Positions 42,282-50,945 of a stretch of 64,000 bases of DNA are shown piece by piece. The stretch's first letter is position 1. Every line of letters begins with the position of its first letter. The stretch is from Pseudomonas sp. CROZ-RG-20F-R04-15 (GTDB lineage: Bacteria; Pseudomonadota; Gammaproteobacteria; Pseudomonadales; Pseudomonadaceae). The notes under the pieces were generated by a model, which did not search any database, was not told the DNA's origin, and saw only the letters and a list, made by a program, of their open reading frames with translations. The stretch is from the NCBI RefSeq assembly GCF_022662375.1, contig NZ_JAKNQL010000008.1, forward strand, positions 186,001 to 250,000, written 5' to 3'. Made by a program: the position numbers and the translations under genes.

Positions 42282-43817
42282 ATGAACCGCAGCGACGTCC
42301 TGATCATCGGCGCCGGCCCGACCGGGCTGGTGCTGGCCCTGTGGCTGAGCAAACTCGGCGTACGCGTACGCATCATCGATAAAACCTCCGCGCCCGGCAC
42401 CACTTCGCGAGCGCTGGCGGTGCAGGCGCGCACCCTCGAGTTGTACCGGCAACTGGACCTCGCCGACACCGTGGTGCGCAACGGCCATCGGGTCGCGGCG
42501 GCGAATTTTTGGGTCAACGGTAAAGCGGTCGCACAGTTGCCGCTGAACCGCATCGGCGAAGGCCTGACGCCCTACGCGTTCGTCGAAATCTTCCCGCAAG
42601 ATCAACACGAACGGCTGCTGATCGAGCGGCTCGAAGATTACGGCGTCACGGTCGAACGCAACACCACACTGGAAAGCTTCGAAGAAACCGGCGACGGCCT
42701 TACCGCGCATCTGCGCCTGCCCGACGGCGAACAGGAAATCTGCCAGGCCAGCTATCTGGCCGGTTGTGATGGCGCCCGTTCAGTGGTGCGCAAAACCCTC
42801 GACAGCGGTTTTCCCGGCGGCACGTATCAGCAGATTTTCTACGTGGCCGACGTCAAGGCCAGCGGCTCAGCAATGAACGGCGAGTTGCATCTGGATCTGG
42901 ATGAAGCGGACTTTCTCGCCGTGTTTCCTCTCGCCGGCGAAGGCCGCGCGCGCTTGATCGGCACGGTGCGTGACGAACGTGCGGACCGCGCCGAAACCCT
43001 GGAGTTTTCCGATGTCAGCAGCCGCGCCATCGAACATCTGAAAGTGCACATCGAAGACGTGCACTGGTTCTCGACCTACCGCGTACATCACCGCGTCGCG
43101 GAGCACTTTCGCAGTGGTCGCGCCTTTCTGCTCGGCGATGCCGCGCACGTGCACAGCCCGGCCGGCGGTCAGGGCATGAACACCGGCATCGGTGACGCGA
43201 TCAATCTGGCGTGGAAACTTGCCGCCGTGCTCAGCGGCGGCGCCGAACCGGGGCTGCTCGACAGCTACGAAACCGAACGCATCGCCTTCGCCCGCCGGCT
43301 GGTGTCGACCACCGATAAAGTCTTCAGCTTCGTCACCGCCGAGGGGCGCATGGCCGATCTGCTGCGCATGCGTGTGGCACCGTTCCTGATCCCGAAAATG
43401 GCCTCGTTCGAGGCCAGTCGCGAGTTCCTTTTTCGCACCGTTTCGCAGGTCACCCTCAACTATCGCGGCATGCCGCTGAGCCAGGGCACGGCCGGCCACG
43501 TCCACGGCGGCGACCGCTTGCCGTGGGCGCATGATGGTGAGGGAGATAATTATGAACCGCTAAGGCAGCCGTGCTGGCAGGTGCACGTTTATGGCGACAC
43601 CAGCGACGAAATGATCGCCTGGTGCCAGGAACATCACCTGCCGCTGCATGTGTTCGACTGGCGCCCGGCGTTTGAAACGGCAGGATTGGGGCGTAATGGC
43701 TTTTATCTGCTGCGCCCGGATACCTATGTGGCGATTGCCGAGAACAGTGCCGACCCAAAGGTGATTGAACGCTACTTCCGCGATCACGGCATCCGGCCTT
43801 ACTTCAACTGCCCCTGA
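42282..43817 (+). CDS. FAD-dependent aromatic-ring monooxygenase (PheA/MhpA type)
   Basis: 511 residues, group A flavoprotein hydroxylase. Dinucleotide fold VLIIGAGPTGLVLALWLSKL at the N-terminus, the DG motif region YLAGCDGARSVVRKTL near 165, and the FAD-ribityl GD motif FLLGDAAHVHSPAGGQGMNT near 290. The C-terminal thioredoxin-like domain (about 400-511) is the usual one. Such enzymes hydroxylate phenolic compounds with NAD(P)H; the substrate here is unknown and no catabolic genes are adjacent. GGAGG precedes the ATG. Single-gene unit ending at a REP. Confidence 0.9.
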   Translation: MNRSDVLIIGAGPTGLVLALWLSKLGVRVRIIDKTSAPGTTSRALAVQARTLELYRQLDLADTVVRNGHRVAAANFWVNGKAVAQLPLNRIGEGLTPYAFVEIFPQDQHERLLIERLEDYGVTVERNTTLESFEETGDGLTAHLRLPDGEQEICQASYLAGCDGARSVVRKTLDSGFPGGTYQQIFYVADVKASGSAMNGELHLDLDEADFLAVFPLAGEGRARLIGTVRDERADRAETLEFSDVSSRAIEHLKVHIEDVHWFSTYRVHHRVAEHFRSGRAFLLGDAAHVHSPAGGQGMNTGIGDAINLAWKLAAVLSGGAEPGLLDSYETERIAFARRLVSTTDKVFSFVTAEGRMADLLRMRVAPFLIPKMASFEASREFLFRTVSQVTLNYRGMPLSQGTAGHVHGGDRLPWAHDGEGDNYEPLRQPCWQVHVYGDTSDEMIAWCQEHHLPLHVFDWRPAFETAGLGRNGFYLLRPDTYVAIAENSADPKVIERYFRDHGIRPYFNCP

Positions 43818-43831
43818 CACACCACAGAACC

Positions 43832-43926
43832 CTGTAGGAGTGAGCCTGCTCGCGATAGCGTCGCTTCAGTCGACATGGATGTCAGCTGAAGTACCGCTTT
43901 CGCGAGCAGGCTCGCTCCCACAGGGG
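43832..43926. repeat. REP doublet with unlike arms
   Basis: The left arm is of the TGTAGGAGTGAGCC subtype, while the right arm is of the GGCTCGCTCCCACA subtype, so the doublet is a mixture of two REP variants. Between the convergent monooxygenase and hemB genes. Confidence 0.85.
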
Positions 43927-43940
43927 TAATGCGGTGGTCT

Positions 43941-44915
43941 TCAGATCCCGGCCAGGGCCAAGTCCATCGCAAAGTAAGTGAAGATCAAATCCGCACCCGC
44001 GCGCTTGATCGCGCCGAGGCTTTCGCGGACCACACGATCCTCATCAATCGCCCCGGCCTGTGCACCGAACTTGATCATCGCGTACTCGCCACTGACCTGA
44101 TACGCCGCCAGCGGCAGGTTCGAGGCTTCGCGGATGTCGCGGATGATGTCCAGATACGCGCCGGCCGGTTTGACCATCAGCGCGTCGGCACCTTCCTGTT
44201 CGTCGAGCAGCGATTCGCGCAGGGCTTCGCGGCGGTTCATCGGGTTCATCTGATAGCTTTTGCGATCGCCTTTCAGCGCGCTGCCACCGGCTTCGCGGAA
44301 CGGGCCGTAGAGTGCCGAGGCGAACTTGGTCGAATAAGCCATGATCGGAATCTGGGTGAAGCCGGCCGCGTCCAGCGCCTGACGAATCGCCCGCACCTGA
44401 CCGTCCATCGCTGCCGACGGCGCGATCACGTCGGCACCGGCACGGGCTGCCGCGACTGCTTGCTTGCCGAGGTTGATCAGGGTCTGGTCGTTGTCGACTT
44501 CATGGTTGTGCATCACGCCGCAGTGGCCGTGATCGGTGTATTCGCAGAAGCAGGTGTCGGACATCACGATCATCTCCGGCACTGCGTCTTTGGCAATGCG
44601 CGACATGCGCGAGACCAGGCCTTCTTCGCGCCAGGTGTCACTGCCGTTGCTGTCCAGATGGTGAGATACGCCGAAGGTCATCACCGACTTTATGCCAGCA
44701 CGGGCATAACGCTCGATTTCGCTGGCCAGTTTGCGCTCGGGAATGCGCATCACCCCGGGCATGCTTTTGATCGGCACGAAGTCGTCGATTTCTTCCTCGA
44801 CGAAAATCGGCAGCACCAGATCGTTCAGGCTGAACTCGGTTTCCTGGAACAGGCTGCGCAGGCTCGCATTGCGGCGCAGACGGCGGGGACGTGCTTCGGG
44901 GAACTGACTGGACAT
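43941..44915 (-). CDS. hemB: Delta-aminolevulinic acid dehydratase, cysteine (zinc) type
   Basis: 324 residues. It joins two 5-aminolevulinate molecules to porphobilinogen in haem synthesis. The Schiff-base lysines are at 197 ([14 protein letters not shown]) and 249 ([12 protein letters not shown]). The metal site is [14 protein letters not shown] (Cys122, Cys124, Cys132), the zinc type as in E. coli. The well-known P. aeruginosa HemB has Asp/Ala in these places and uses magnesium, so this is probably a second, zinc-dependent hemB. The start at 44915 matches the family N-terminus. Single gene. Confidence 0.94.
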   Translation of the reverse strand: MSSQFPEARPRRLRRNASLRSLFQETEFSLNDLVLPIFVEEEIDDFVPIKSMPGVMRIPERKLASEIERYARAGIKSVMTFGVSHHLDSNGSDTWREEGLVSRMSRIAKDAVPEMIVMSDTCFCEYTDHGHCGVMHNHEVDNDQTLINLGKQAVAAARAGADVIAPSAAMDGQVRAIRQALDAAGFTQIPIMAYSTKFASALYGPFREAGGSALKGDRKSYQMNPMNRREALRESLLDEQEGADALMVKPAGAYLDIIRDIREASNLPLAAYQVSGEYAMIKFGAQAGAIDEDRVVRESLGAIKRAGADLIFTYFAMDLALAGI

Positions 44916-45059
44916 GGAGGCCTTTCCTGAAAACGGCAGATGAGACGAAAGTCGTAGGGGGCGAAGCTTATGCCTTGCAGGGGTTGGCGTACAAACCTGG
45001 ATCAATCAAGAGTGCATTACCGGGGGTGCAATAATCATTGCGCCCCAACGCAAATTCCC

Positions 45060-45154
45060 CTGTGGGAGCGAGCCTGCTCGCGAAGGCGTTGTATCAGTCA
45101 ACTCAGTTGATTCTGACACACCGAATTCGCGAGCAGGCTCGCTCCCACAGGGGT
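45060..45154. repeat. REP doublet (GTGGGAGCGAG family)
   Basis: Inverted REP copies between hemB (upstream side) and the GST gene. Confidence 0.9.
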
Positions 45155-45165
45155 TATGTGTTTAG

Positions 45166-45864
45166 TCAGGAGGGGATGGTCAGGCCGCGAACCACCGCTG
45201 GACGCGCGAGAAACCGCTCAAGCACGCGGGTGACATTCGGGAAGTTCTGAATGCCGACCAGATCACCCGCCTCGTAAAAGCCGATCAGATTACGCACCCA
45301 TGGAAACGTGGCGATATCGGCAATGGTGTAACGCTCGCCCATGATCCAGTCACGCCCCTCGAGCCGGCTATCGAGCACTTTGAGCAGACGTTTGCTTTCG
45401 TCGACGTAACGGTCACGCGGACGCTTGTCCTCGTAGTCCTTGCCGGCGAATTTATTGAAGAAACCGAGCTGCCCGAACATCGGGCCGATGCCGCCCATCT
45501 GGAACATCAGCCACTGAATCGTTTCGTAGCGCAGCGCGCCTTCCTGGGCGAGCAACTGGCCGCTTTTGTCGGCCAGATAAATCAGGATCGCCCCCGACTC
45601 GAACAGCGGCAGTGGCTGGTCCCCGGGGCCGTGCGGGTCGAGGATCGCCGGGATCTTGTTGTTCGGGTTCAGCGAGAGAAACTCGGCGGACAACTGATCC
45701 TGGGTATCGAAAGCGACCTTGTGCGGCTCGTACGGCAGGCCGATTTCTTCGAGCATGATCGAGACTTTGACGCCGTTGGGCGTCGGCAAGGAATAGAGCT
45801 GAATCCAGTCTGGGTACTGCGCCGGCCATTTCTGGGTGATCGGGAACGCGGACAGATCGGTCAT
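45166..45864 (-). CDS. Glutathione S-transferase, nu class (YfcG/YghU-like)
   Basis: 232 residues. The N-domain has IQLYSLPTPNGVKVSIMLEE with the TPNG motif of nu-class GSTs, which replaces the usual catalytic Ser/Tyr/Cys, then NPNNKIPAILDPHG and LFESGAILIYLADKSGQLL. In E. coli YfcG and YghU this class has disulfide-bond reductase activity. The C-domain MFGQLGFFNKFAGKDYEDKR is typical. Start at 45864 (MTDLSAFPITQKWPAQYPDW); an ATG three codons earlier is possible. No clear ribosome site. Confidence 0.9.
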   Translation of the reverse strand: MTDLSAFPITQKWPAQYPDWIQLYSLPTPNGVKVSIMLEEIGLPYEPHKVAFDTQDQLSAEFLSLNPNNKIPAILDPHGPGDQPLPLFESGAILIYLADKSGQLLAQEGALRYETIQWLMFQMGGIGPMFGQLGFFNKFAGKDYEDKRPRDRYVDESKRLLKVLDSRLEGRDWIMGERYTIADIATFPWVRNLIGFYEAGDLVGIQNFPNVTRVLERFLARPAVVRGLTIPS

Positions 45865-45949
45865 GGGAAGCATCCAGTCACAAATTAAAGGCTGATCATA
45901 ATGTAGAGCGGTCGACGGCTGCGATCTTTCGGCTTGCACTCAGCTCACC

Positions 45950-47359
45950 TCAATCATCGCCCGGAATGGTGGGCCGCTCATGCCCTGTTGCACTTCGATA
46001 TAACGCCTGCAGGCTTTTCGCAGCAAAAACAAGACTGTCAGCGTTGTTCACCGCCATCTGCGCGCGCATTTGCGGATTGACATTGAACAACTCGACGGCC
46101 GTATGAAGATCCAGATCGTCGCCAAGCCCCAGATAATCACTGATATAGAACAGGAAGCTATCGTGATCGTCGCCGAAGGCCTTCAGGTATTCGACCGTCA
46201 ACCCTCCGCGCATGATCACTTCCGACACGCCACGCTCCGGGACCTCGTAAGTTTCGGTCGAAACCGAGCCCAGCAAATCGCGCAGATGGCTTTTTACATA
46301 GAAAAAATCCCCCGCGCTGGGTCCTATGGACCTGAACCGGTCGACTCGGCTGGTGTGCAACATTTCATGGCCCAGCGACATACACAAAAGCCCGGGCTGC
46401 ATGAACTTTCGATTGAGGAACAGGCGGCCGTGAAAATCTCTTTTGTACATCCACGCTGCAGCATTGTCGTTGGAATTGACGCCGAGAAATTTGGCCTCCC
46501 CCCAAACACCTTGATACTCCCTGGACAGCCCCAGGCCACGCGAGACTGAATCGGCAAATTGCGCGGTGACCGCTCGGTGATCGCTGCCGAAGAAGCTGTC
46601 GAAAACCTGATCGGCTTTCTGCAGTTTCAACGCTATGGCTTGGCCGGCGTCATAAAAAATATCTTCTACCTGGCGCAGTTCCGAGCGAATGAGCTTTGCC
46701 TGTTTTGCTGTGAACTCTTTCAAACCACGAGCGAACAGGGTGGTGCCGAAGGCTGTGCCAAGCTCGAACGCGTCATCGCTGCCGACATGGACTCGTTGTT
46801 TATCGATCCTGTCATTTCTTGCATCACGGATGAGTTCATCGATATCAATATCGATGACATTGCCTTCGTCAGCAGCCGACCGGGCCCTTTCGAGCTTCCA
46901 TAGTCGGCTTTGCGCATCGAAGTACAGCGGCGGCCCCGAAGCCACCAATTCGGACACAAGGGTTGCTCGATACTCTCCGCTTGTTGCGCTTTGCCGCACC
47001 TGAACGATTTCGCCGGGAGCAATATCGACGTATTGACGCCCCTTGATCAGCCTCAGGCCCTGAGCATCGGCCGCCGGCAAAGTGGCCGGCGATTTCAGAC
47101 GATAGTGCTCAAGTGATTCGACAGCTGAACGAACCGGCACAACCTCGGAAGGCGCTATTGGAGAAACCGTGACAGTGGCGGGTGGAGTCTCTGGCTGATG
47201 GGTGGCTGACTCCTGAACTTGATCGTCACCGAAACGAAAATTCTTGTTCGCCGGGCTGTCGTCGCCGAGCACACCGCTGGCTCTTTTACGCGGTGAGTTT
47301 GCGACGGTCGGCCCGGAGCCGGACGATGAGTGGATGGCGGGTTTGCGCGCAATGCCCAT
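45950..47359 (-). CDS. Putative secreted effector with HExxH metallopeptidase motif
   Basis: 469 residues. The first 90 are polar, Ser/Pro-rich and disordered (KPAIHSSSGSGPTVANSPRK), as in translocated effectors. Then a segment QYVDIAPGEIVQVRQ, EYRATLVSELVASGPPLYFD resembles a region found in Pseudomonas dermonecrotic-toxin-like proteins. The C-terminal domain has GHEMLHTSRVDRF, a zinc HExxH at 331-335. AGDFFY follows about 16 residues later and could supply the Asp ligand of the aspzincin (M35-like) group. No signal peptide. AAGGA precedes the ATG at 47359. No Hrp box or secretion gene is near. Codon use is slightly less GC-rich than in its neighbours. Confidence 0.6.
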   Translation of the reverse strand: MGIARKPAIHSSSGSGPTVANSPRKRASGVLGDDSPANKNFRFGDDQVQESATHQPETPPATVTVSPIAPSEVVPVRSAVESLEHYRLKSPATLPAADAQGLRLIKGRQYVDIAPGEIVQVRQSATSGEYRATLVSELVASGPPLYFDAQSRLWKLERARSAADEGNVIDIDIDELIRDARNDRIDKQRVHVGSDDAFELGTAFGTTLFARGLKEFTAKQAKLIRSELRQVEDIFYDAGQAIALKLQKADQVFDSFFGSDHRAVTAQFADSVSRGLGLSREYQGVWGEAKFLGVNSNDNAAAWMYKRDFHGRLFLNRKFMQPGLLCMSLGHEMLHTSRVDRFRSIGPSAGDFFYVKSHLRDLLGSVSTETYEVPERGVSEVIMRGGLTVEYLKAFGDDHDSFLFYISDYLGLGDDLDLHTAVELFNVNPQMRAQMAVNNADSLVFAAKSLQALYRSATGHERPTIPGDD

Positions 47360-47763
47360 AAAAATCCTTTTTTTGAGAGAGTTGCCCGACGAAAAAACCG
47401 GGCAAACGTCGCGATGGTCGTCTATCGCACAGGCGCCATTGCAACCGATCGCGAACCGCTGCGTGCGGTACATATGTATTGCACATACGTTGAGGTTTTA
47501 TGTATTGCGGGGAATCAAGATCGAAAGTTCGCTGCCGCGTCGAACCGTAACATCCTGTCGCTAACCTGTGCCCAAGCCGTTGAAGTTTGCCGCTAAAGTG
47601 CCGCGCACTCGCATGGATCGAACCAAATCGGCCTCAGGGGACTCTGAGCTATGCCTTTCTCGCAGAGGAAGCTGTTCACGACAGGGAAAACACCCGGTGC
47701 TGGGAGCCCGCGGTGTAAAGGTTTGTCAGCCTTAACTGAATTTGCTGAAGAACCTTTTATCTC
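47360..47763. other. Divergent intergenic region, 404 bases
   Basis: Holds the 5' region of the effector gene, with a hairpin TTGCCCG/CGGGCAA at 47382-47405, AT-rich TACATATGTATTG stretches near 47469, and the upstream part of the phosphatase gene. No gene or known RNA seen. Confidence 0.5.
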
Positions 47764-48438
47764 ATGACGAACCTTATGCGATTCGCCAAACGCTTCAAAC
47801 ATCGCGCGTATGTGGCCCTGCCTTCCCTGCTGGCCGTCAGTGCGCTGTTCCTGTCCCTTGAATCCAGCGAGAGCCGCGCGCAACCGGTGGACGGCACCCA
47901 GACCTTGGTGTTCCTGCGCCACGCAGAGAAACCCGAGGGCGGTCTTGGCCAGCTCAACTGTCAGGGCCTGAACCGCGCCATCGACCTGTCGACCCTGCTG
48001 CCGGAAAAATTCGGCAAGGCCGATTACGTGTTTGCCGCCAACCCGACGCGCAATGTCGAGGAAGGCGAACTGGACAACTCCTACAGCTACATTCGCCCGC
48101 TGATGACCATCAGCCCTGCCGCGATCAAGCTCGGCCTGCCGGTGAACATCGAATTTTCGGCCAACGACACCAGTGATCTGGCCCGCGAACTGCTGGAAGA
48201 CAAGTATCACAACTCGACGATCTACACCGCGTGGTCCCACGGTTACCTGCCGGAGCTGATCAACAAGGTGGCGGGCAAAGCGCTCGGCGAGAAACAGAAC
48301 ATCACCGAGGACTGGGCGGGCAACGATTTTGACTCGCTGTACGTACTGACCCTGACCTGGCACAACGGCAAGGCCAGTTTGCAGAGCCACAGCTACAAGC
48401 AGGGGCTGGATCATGGCAAGGAAACCTGCCCGACCTGA
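47764..48438 (+). CDS. Histidine phosphatase family protein, exported or anchored
   Basis: 224 residues. A basic N-terminus and hydrophobic segment (FKHRAYVALPSLLAVSALFL) mark a signal peptide or anchor. The phosphoglycerate-mutase-like domain starts with LVFLRHAEKPEGG, the RHG-type motif with the phosphorylated His. The second His lies in TAWSHGYLPELINKV. It lacks the full RHGE of sugar mutases, so it is a general periplasmic phosphatase of unknown substrate. The ribosome site is weak; an ATG at codon five is an alternative start. Confidence 0.82.
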   Translation: MTNLMRFAKRFKHRAYVALPSLLAVSALFLSLESSESRAQPVDGTQTLVFLRHAEKPEGGLGQLNCQGLNRAIDLSTLLPEKFGKADYVFAANPTRNVEEGELDNSYSYIRPLMTISPAAIKLGLPVNIEFSANDTSDLARELLEDKYHNSTIYTAWSHGYLPELINKVAGKALGEKQNITEDWAGNDFDSLYVLTLTWHNGKASLQSHSYKQGLDHGKETCPT

Positions 48439-48461
48439 GTTTTGTGTGGCCTGACCCGGCG

Positions 48462-48537
48462 CCTTCGCGAGCAGGCTCGCTCCCACATTGGATCAGCGTG
48501 AAATACAAATCCCCTGTGGGAGCGAGCCTGCTCGCGA
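48462..48537. repeat. REP pair, tail-to-tail
   Basis: CGCGAGCAGGCTCGCTCCCAC followed by the inverse copy about 35 bases later, between the convergent phosphatase and mnmH genes. Confidence 0.9.
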
Positions 48538-48557
48538 AGAGGCCAGCCGCAACAACC

Positions 48558-49661
48558 TCAACCCTTCTGATTCATCCGCTCACGCAAATACGCAAGCACC
48601 GCCCCACGCTCCCCGGCAAACTCGATCCGCCCGCCCTTCTTCTCGCGCTGAAACACATACATCGGGTCGTAATATTCGCTCAGCAAGCCTTCGATCCAGC
48701 CGCGATGCAAATCCACCGCCCCGCTGCGCCCCTGCTCCGCCAACGCATCTTCCATCAAAACCAGCATTCGCCGATGACGCTCGCCACCTAGGCGTTTTTG
48801 CACGTTGTTGAGGCTTTCCAACAGGCGTTCAGAGAACAACGTGAAGCCCTCTTCACCGTGCACAGCCGTAAATTCCGCTGACAGATCCACCACGTAATCA
48901 CGCAGGATTCGTTCGACGCGATCATCAAAGCTGTCTTCCAGCCAGACCATCGGGTACTGCTGCATGCCCTGATACAGCGGCAGCGGCAAGGCGCAACTGC
49001 CGACCACCCGGCTCTCATCCTCAAGTACAAACTGCGCGATACCCGCGTCGCGTTTCTTGAGAATGTCGATGGCCAGGCGGTTTTCGAAATCGATGTTCGA
49101 GGGCTGCCCGGTCGCCCGTTTGCCGAAGCTTGAGCCACGATGATTGGCGTGCCCTTCCAGGTCCAGGCCATTGCGCAATTGCACCAGCACTTCGGTCTTG
49201 CCGGTGCCGGTCATGCCACCGAGCAAGACGAAATCACACTGGGTGATGGCCTGCTCAAGGGTGTCGATGAGGAAGTTGCGCATCGCCTTGTAACCACCGC
49301 CGACACGCGGGTAGTCGATGCCGGCCTCGTCACGCAGCCACTGCTGGGTGATCTGCGAGCGCAGGCCGCCGCGAAAACAATAGAGATAACCGTCGGGATA
49401 GGCGCGGGCAAAATCGGCCCAGGCCTGGATGCGCTCGGCTTTCACCGCGCCCGAGACCAACTGATGGCCCAATTCGATGGCAGCTTGCTGACCGTGCTGT
49501 TTGTAGCAGGTGCCGATCTTCTGCCGCTCGACGTCGTTCATCAGCGGCAGGTTGATCACGCCGGGGAACGCGCCCTTGTGAAACTCGATCGGCGCGCGGG
49601 CATCCATCAGCGGCCGGTCGTTGAGAAAAATGTCACGGTAGTCAGTGCAGTCGCGGAGCAT
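48558..49661 (-). CDS. mnmH: tRNA 2-selenouridine synthase
   Basis: 367 residues (also called SelU or YbbB). The N-terminal rhodanese domain has the active Cys95 in [12 protein letters not shown], and the C-terminal P-loop [12 protein letters not shown] lies at 148-159. It replaces sulfur of mnm5s2U34 by selenium in tRNAs for Lys, Glu and Gln, using the selenophosphate made by SelD. The ATG at 49661 shares one base with the selD stop, so the two are translationally coupled. One operon, selD then mnmH. Confidence 0.95.
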   Translation of the reverse strand: MLRDCTDYRDIFLNDRPLMDARAPIEFHKGAFPGVINLPLMNDVERQKIGTCYKQHGQQAAIELGHQLVSGAVKAERIQAWADFARAYPDGYLYCFRGGLRSQITQQWLRDEAGIDYPRVGGGYKAMRNFLIDTLEQAITQCDFVLLGGMTGTGKTEVLVQLRNGLDLEGHANHRGSSFGKRATGQPSNIDFENRLAIDILKKRDAGIAQFVLEDESRVVGSCALPLPLYQGMQQYPMVWLEDSFDDRVERILRDYVVDLSAEFTAVHGEEGFTLFSERLLESLNNVQKRLGGERHRRMLVLMEDALAEQGRSGAVDLHRGWIEGLLSEYYDPMYVFQREKKGGRIEFAGERGAVLAYLRERMNQKG

Positions 49662-50695
49662 CAAATCACCTCGACTGCGTTCGTCTGTCGCTCAACCAGT
49701 TCGCCGATTGGCGCCAGGTTCAAGCCCAGTTCAGCGGCGACGGCGAGGAACTCGTCATTGCCTTCAGGGGTGACGGCGATCAGCAAGCCCCCGCTGGTTT
49801 GCGGGTCGCAGAGCACGCGCTTGTGCAACTCCTGCACGCGGCCGACCTTGCTCGCATAGCTGTCGAAATTGCGCAGCGTGCCGCCGGGCACACAACCCTG
49901 ATCGAGGTAATACTCGACGCTGTCCAGACGCGGCACGCGGTCGTAGGCAATGCGTGCAGTGAGTTGGCTGCCATCGGCCATTTCCACCAGATGCCCGAGC
50001 AGACCAAAACCGGTGACGTCGGTCATCGCCGTGACGCCGGCGAGTTTGCCGAAGCGGCTGCCGGGCTTGTTCAGAGTGCACATCCAGTCGCGGGCCACGC
50101 CGACATCGGCGGCGCGCAATTTACCCTTCTTCTCGGCGGTGGTGAGGATGCCGATGCCCAACGGTTTGGTCAGGTACAGCAGGCAACCGGCGGTGGCAGT
50201 GTCGTTGCGTTTCATGTGGCGTTTTTCCACCAGCCCGGTGACCGCCAGGCCGAAAATCGGCTCCGGCGCGTCAATCGAATGCCCGCCCGCCAGCGCAATG
50301 CCCGCCGCGTCGCACACCGAACGGCCGCCGCGAATCACTTCACGCGCCACTTCCGGCGCCAGCACATTGACCGGCCAGCCGAGAATGGCGATGGCCATCA
50401 ACGGATCACCGCCCATCGCGTAGATGTCGCTGATCGCGTTGGTCGCGGCAATGCGGCCGAAGTCGAACGGGTCATCGACGATCGGCATGAAAAAGTCCGT
50501 GGTCGAGACCACACCGCGCTCGGCATCGATCTCGTACACCGCCGCGTCATCGCGCGAGGCATTGCCGACCCACAGTTTCGGATCAAGGTTCTGGGCACCA
50601 CTGCCGGCCAGAATCACTTCCAGCACCTGCGGGGAAATCTTGCAGCCGCAACCGGCGCCGTGGCTGTATTGGGTCAGACGAATCGGCTCGCTCAT
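49661..50695 (-). CDS. selD: Selenide, water dikinase (selenophosphate synthetase)
   Basis: 344 residues. It makes selenophosphate from selenide and ATP. The catalytic loop is [11 protein letters not shown] with Cys16/Cys18 and Lys19; the residue that is selenocysteine in some relatives is Cys here, so no UGA recoding. The ATP-binding part has [20 protein letters not shown] and [20 protein letters not shown], with [18 protein letters not shown] further on. It feeds mnmH and possibly selenocysteine synthesis by genes outside the window. Confidence 0.96.
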   Translation of the reverse strand: MSEPIRLTQYSHGAGCGCKISPQVLEVILAGSGAQNLDPKLWVGNASRDDAAVYEIDAERGVVSTTDFFMPIVDDPFDFGRIAATNAISDIYAMGGDPLMAIAILGWPVNVLAPEVAREVIRGGRSVCDAAGIALAGGHSIDAPEPIFGLAVTGLVEKRHMKRNDTATAGCLLYLTKPLGIGILTTAEKKGKLRAADVGVARDWMCTLNKPGSRFGKLAGVTAMTDVTGFGLLGHLVEMADGSQLTARIAYDRVPRLDSVEYYLDQGCVPGGTLRNFDSYASKVGRVQELHKRVLCDPQTSGGLLIAVTPEGNDEFLAVAAELGLNLAPIGELVERQTNAVEVI

Positions 50696-50773
50696 GGGGG
50701 AGTCTCAGGCTGTTGATGGGGGCGATTCTAGCAGAGCACGGCGCAGCAGTTTCTCGGCAAGACTGTCCGGCCC

Positions 50774-50838
50774 CTTCGCGAGCAGGCTCGCTCCCACATT
50801 TGCACCGCAATCCCCTGTGGGAGCGAGCCTGCTCGCGA
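50774..50838. repeat. REP pair, tail-to-tail
   Basis: Two inverted REP cores about 25 bases apart, upstream of selD and beyond the terminator of the autotransporter gene. Confidence 0.9.
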
Positions 50839-50898
50839 AGGCAATAGAGCAGCCAACCCAACATAAGTATCAAGGTGTAACCAACACTGAATCGACGA

Positions 50899-50925
50899 CA
50901 AAAAAAACCGCCCTTGCGGGCGGCT
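50899..50925 (-). terminator. Terminator of the autotransporter gene
   Basis: On the minus strand, CCGCCC, short loop, GGGCGG and a run of eight T, 20 bases after the stop codon. Confidence 0.88.
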
Positions 50926-50945
50926 AAAAGTGCTTCGACCCTAAA

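Noticed and set aside
47360..47560. Hrp box for type III control of the metallopeptidase gene
   Set aside because: No GGAACC-N15/16-CCAC arrangement on the minus strand upstream of the gene.
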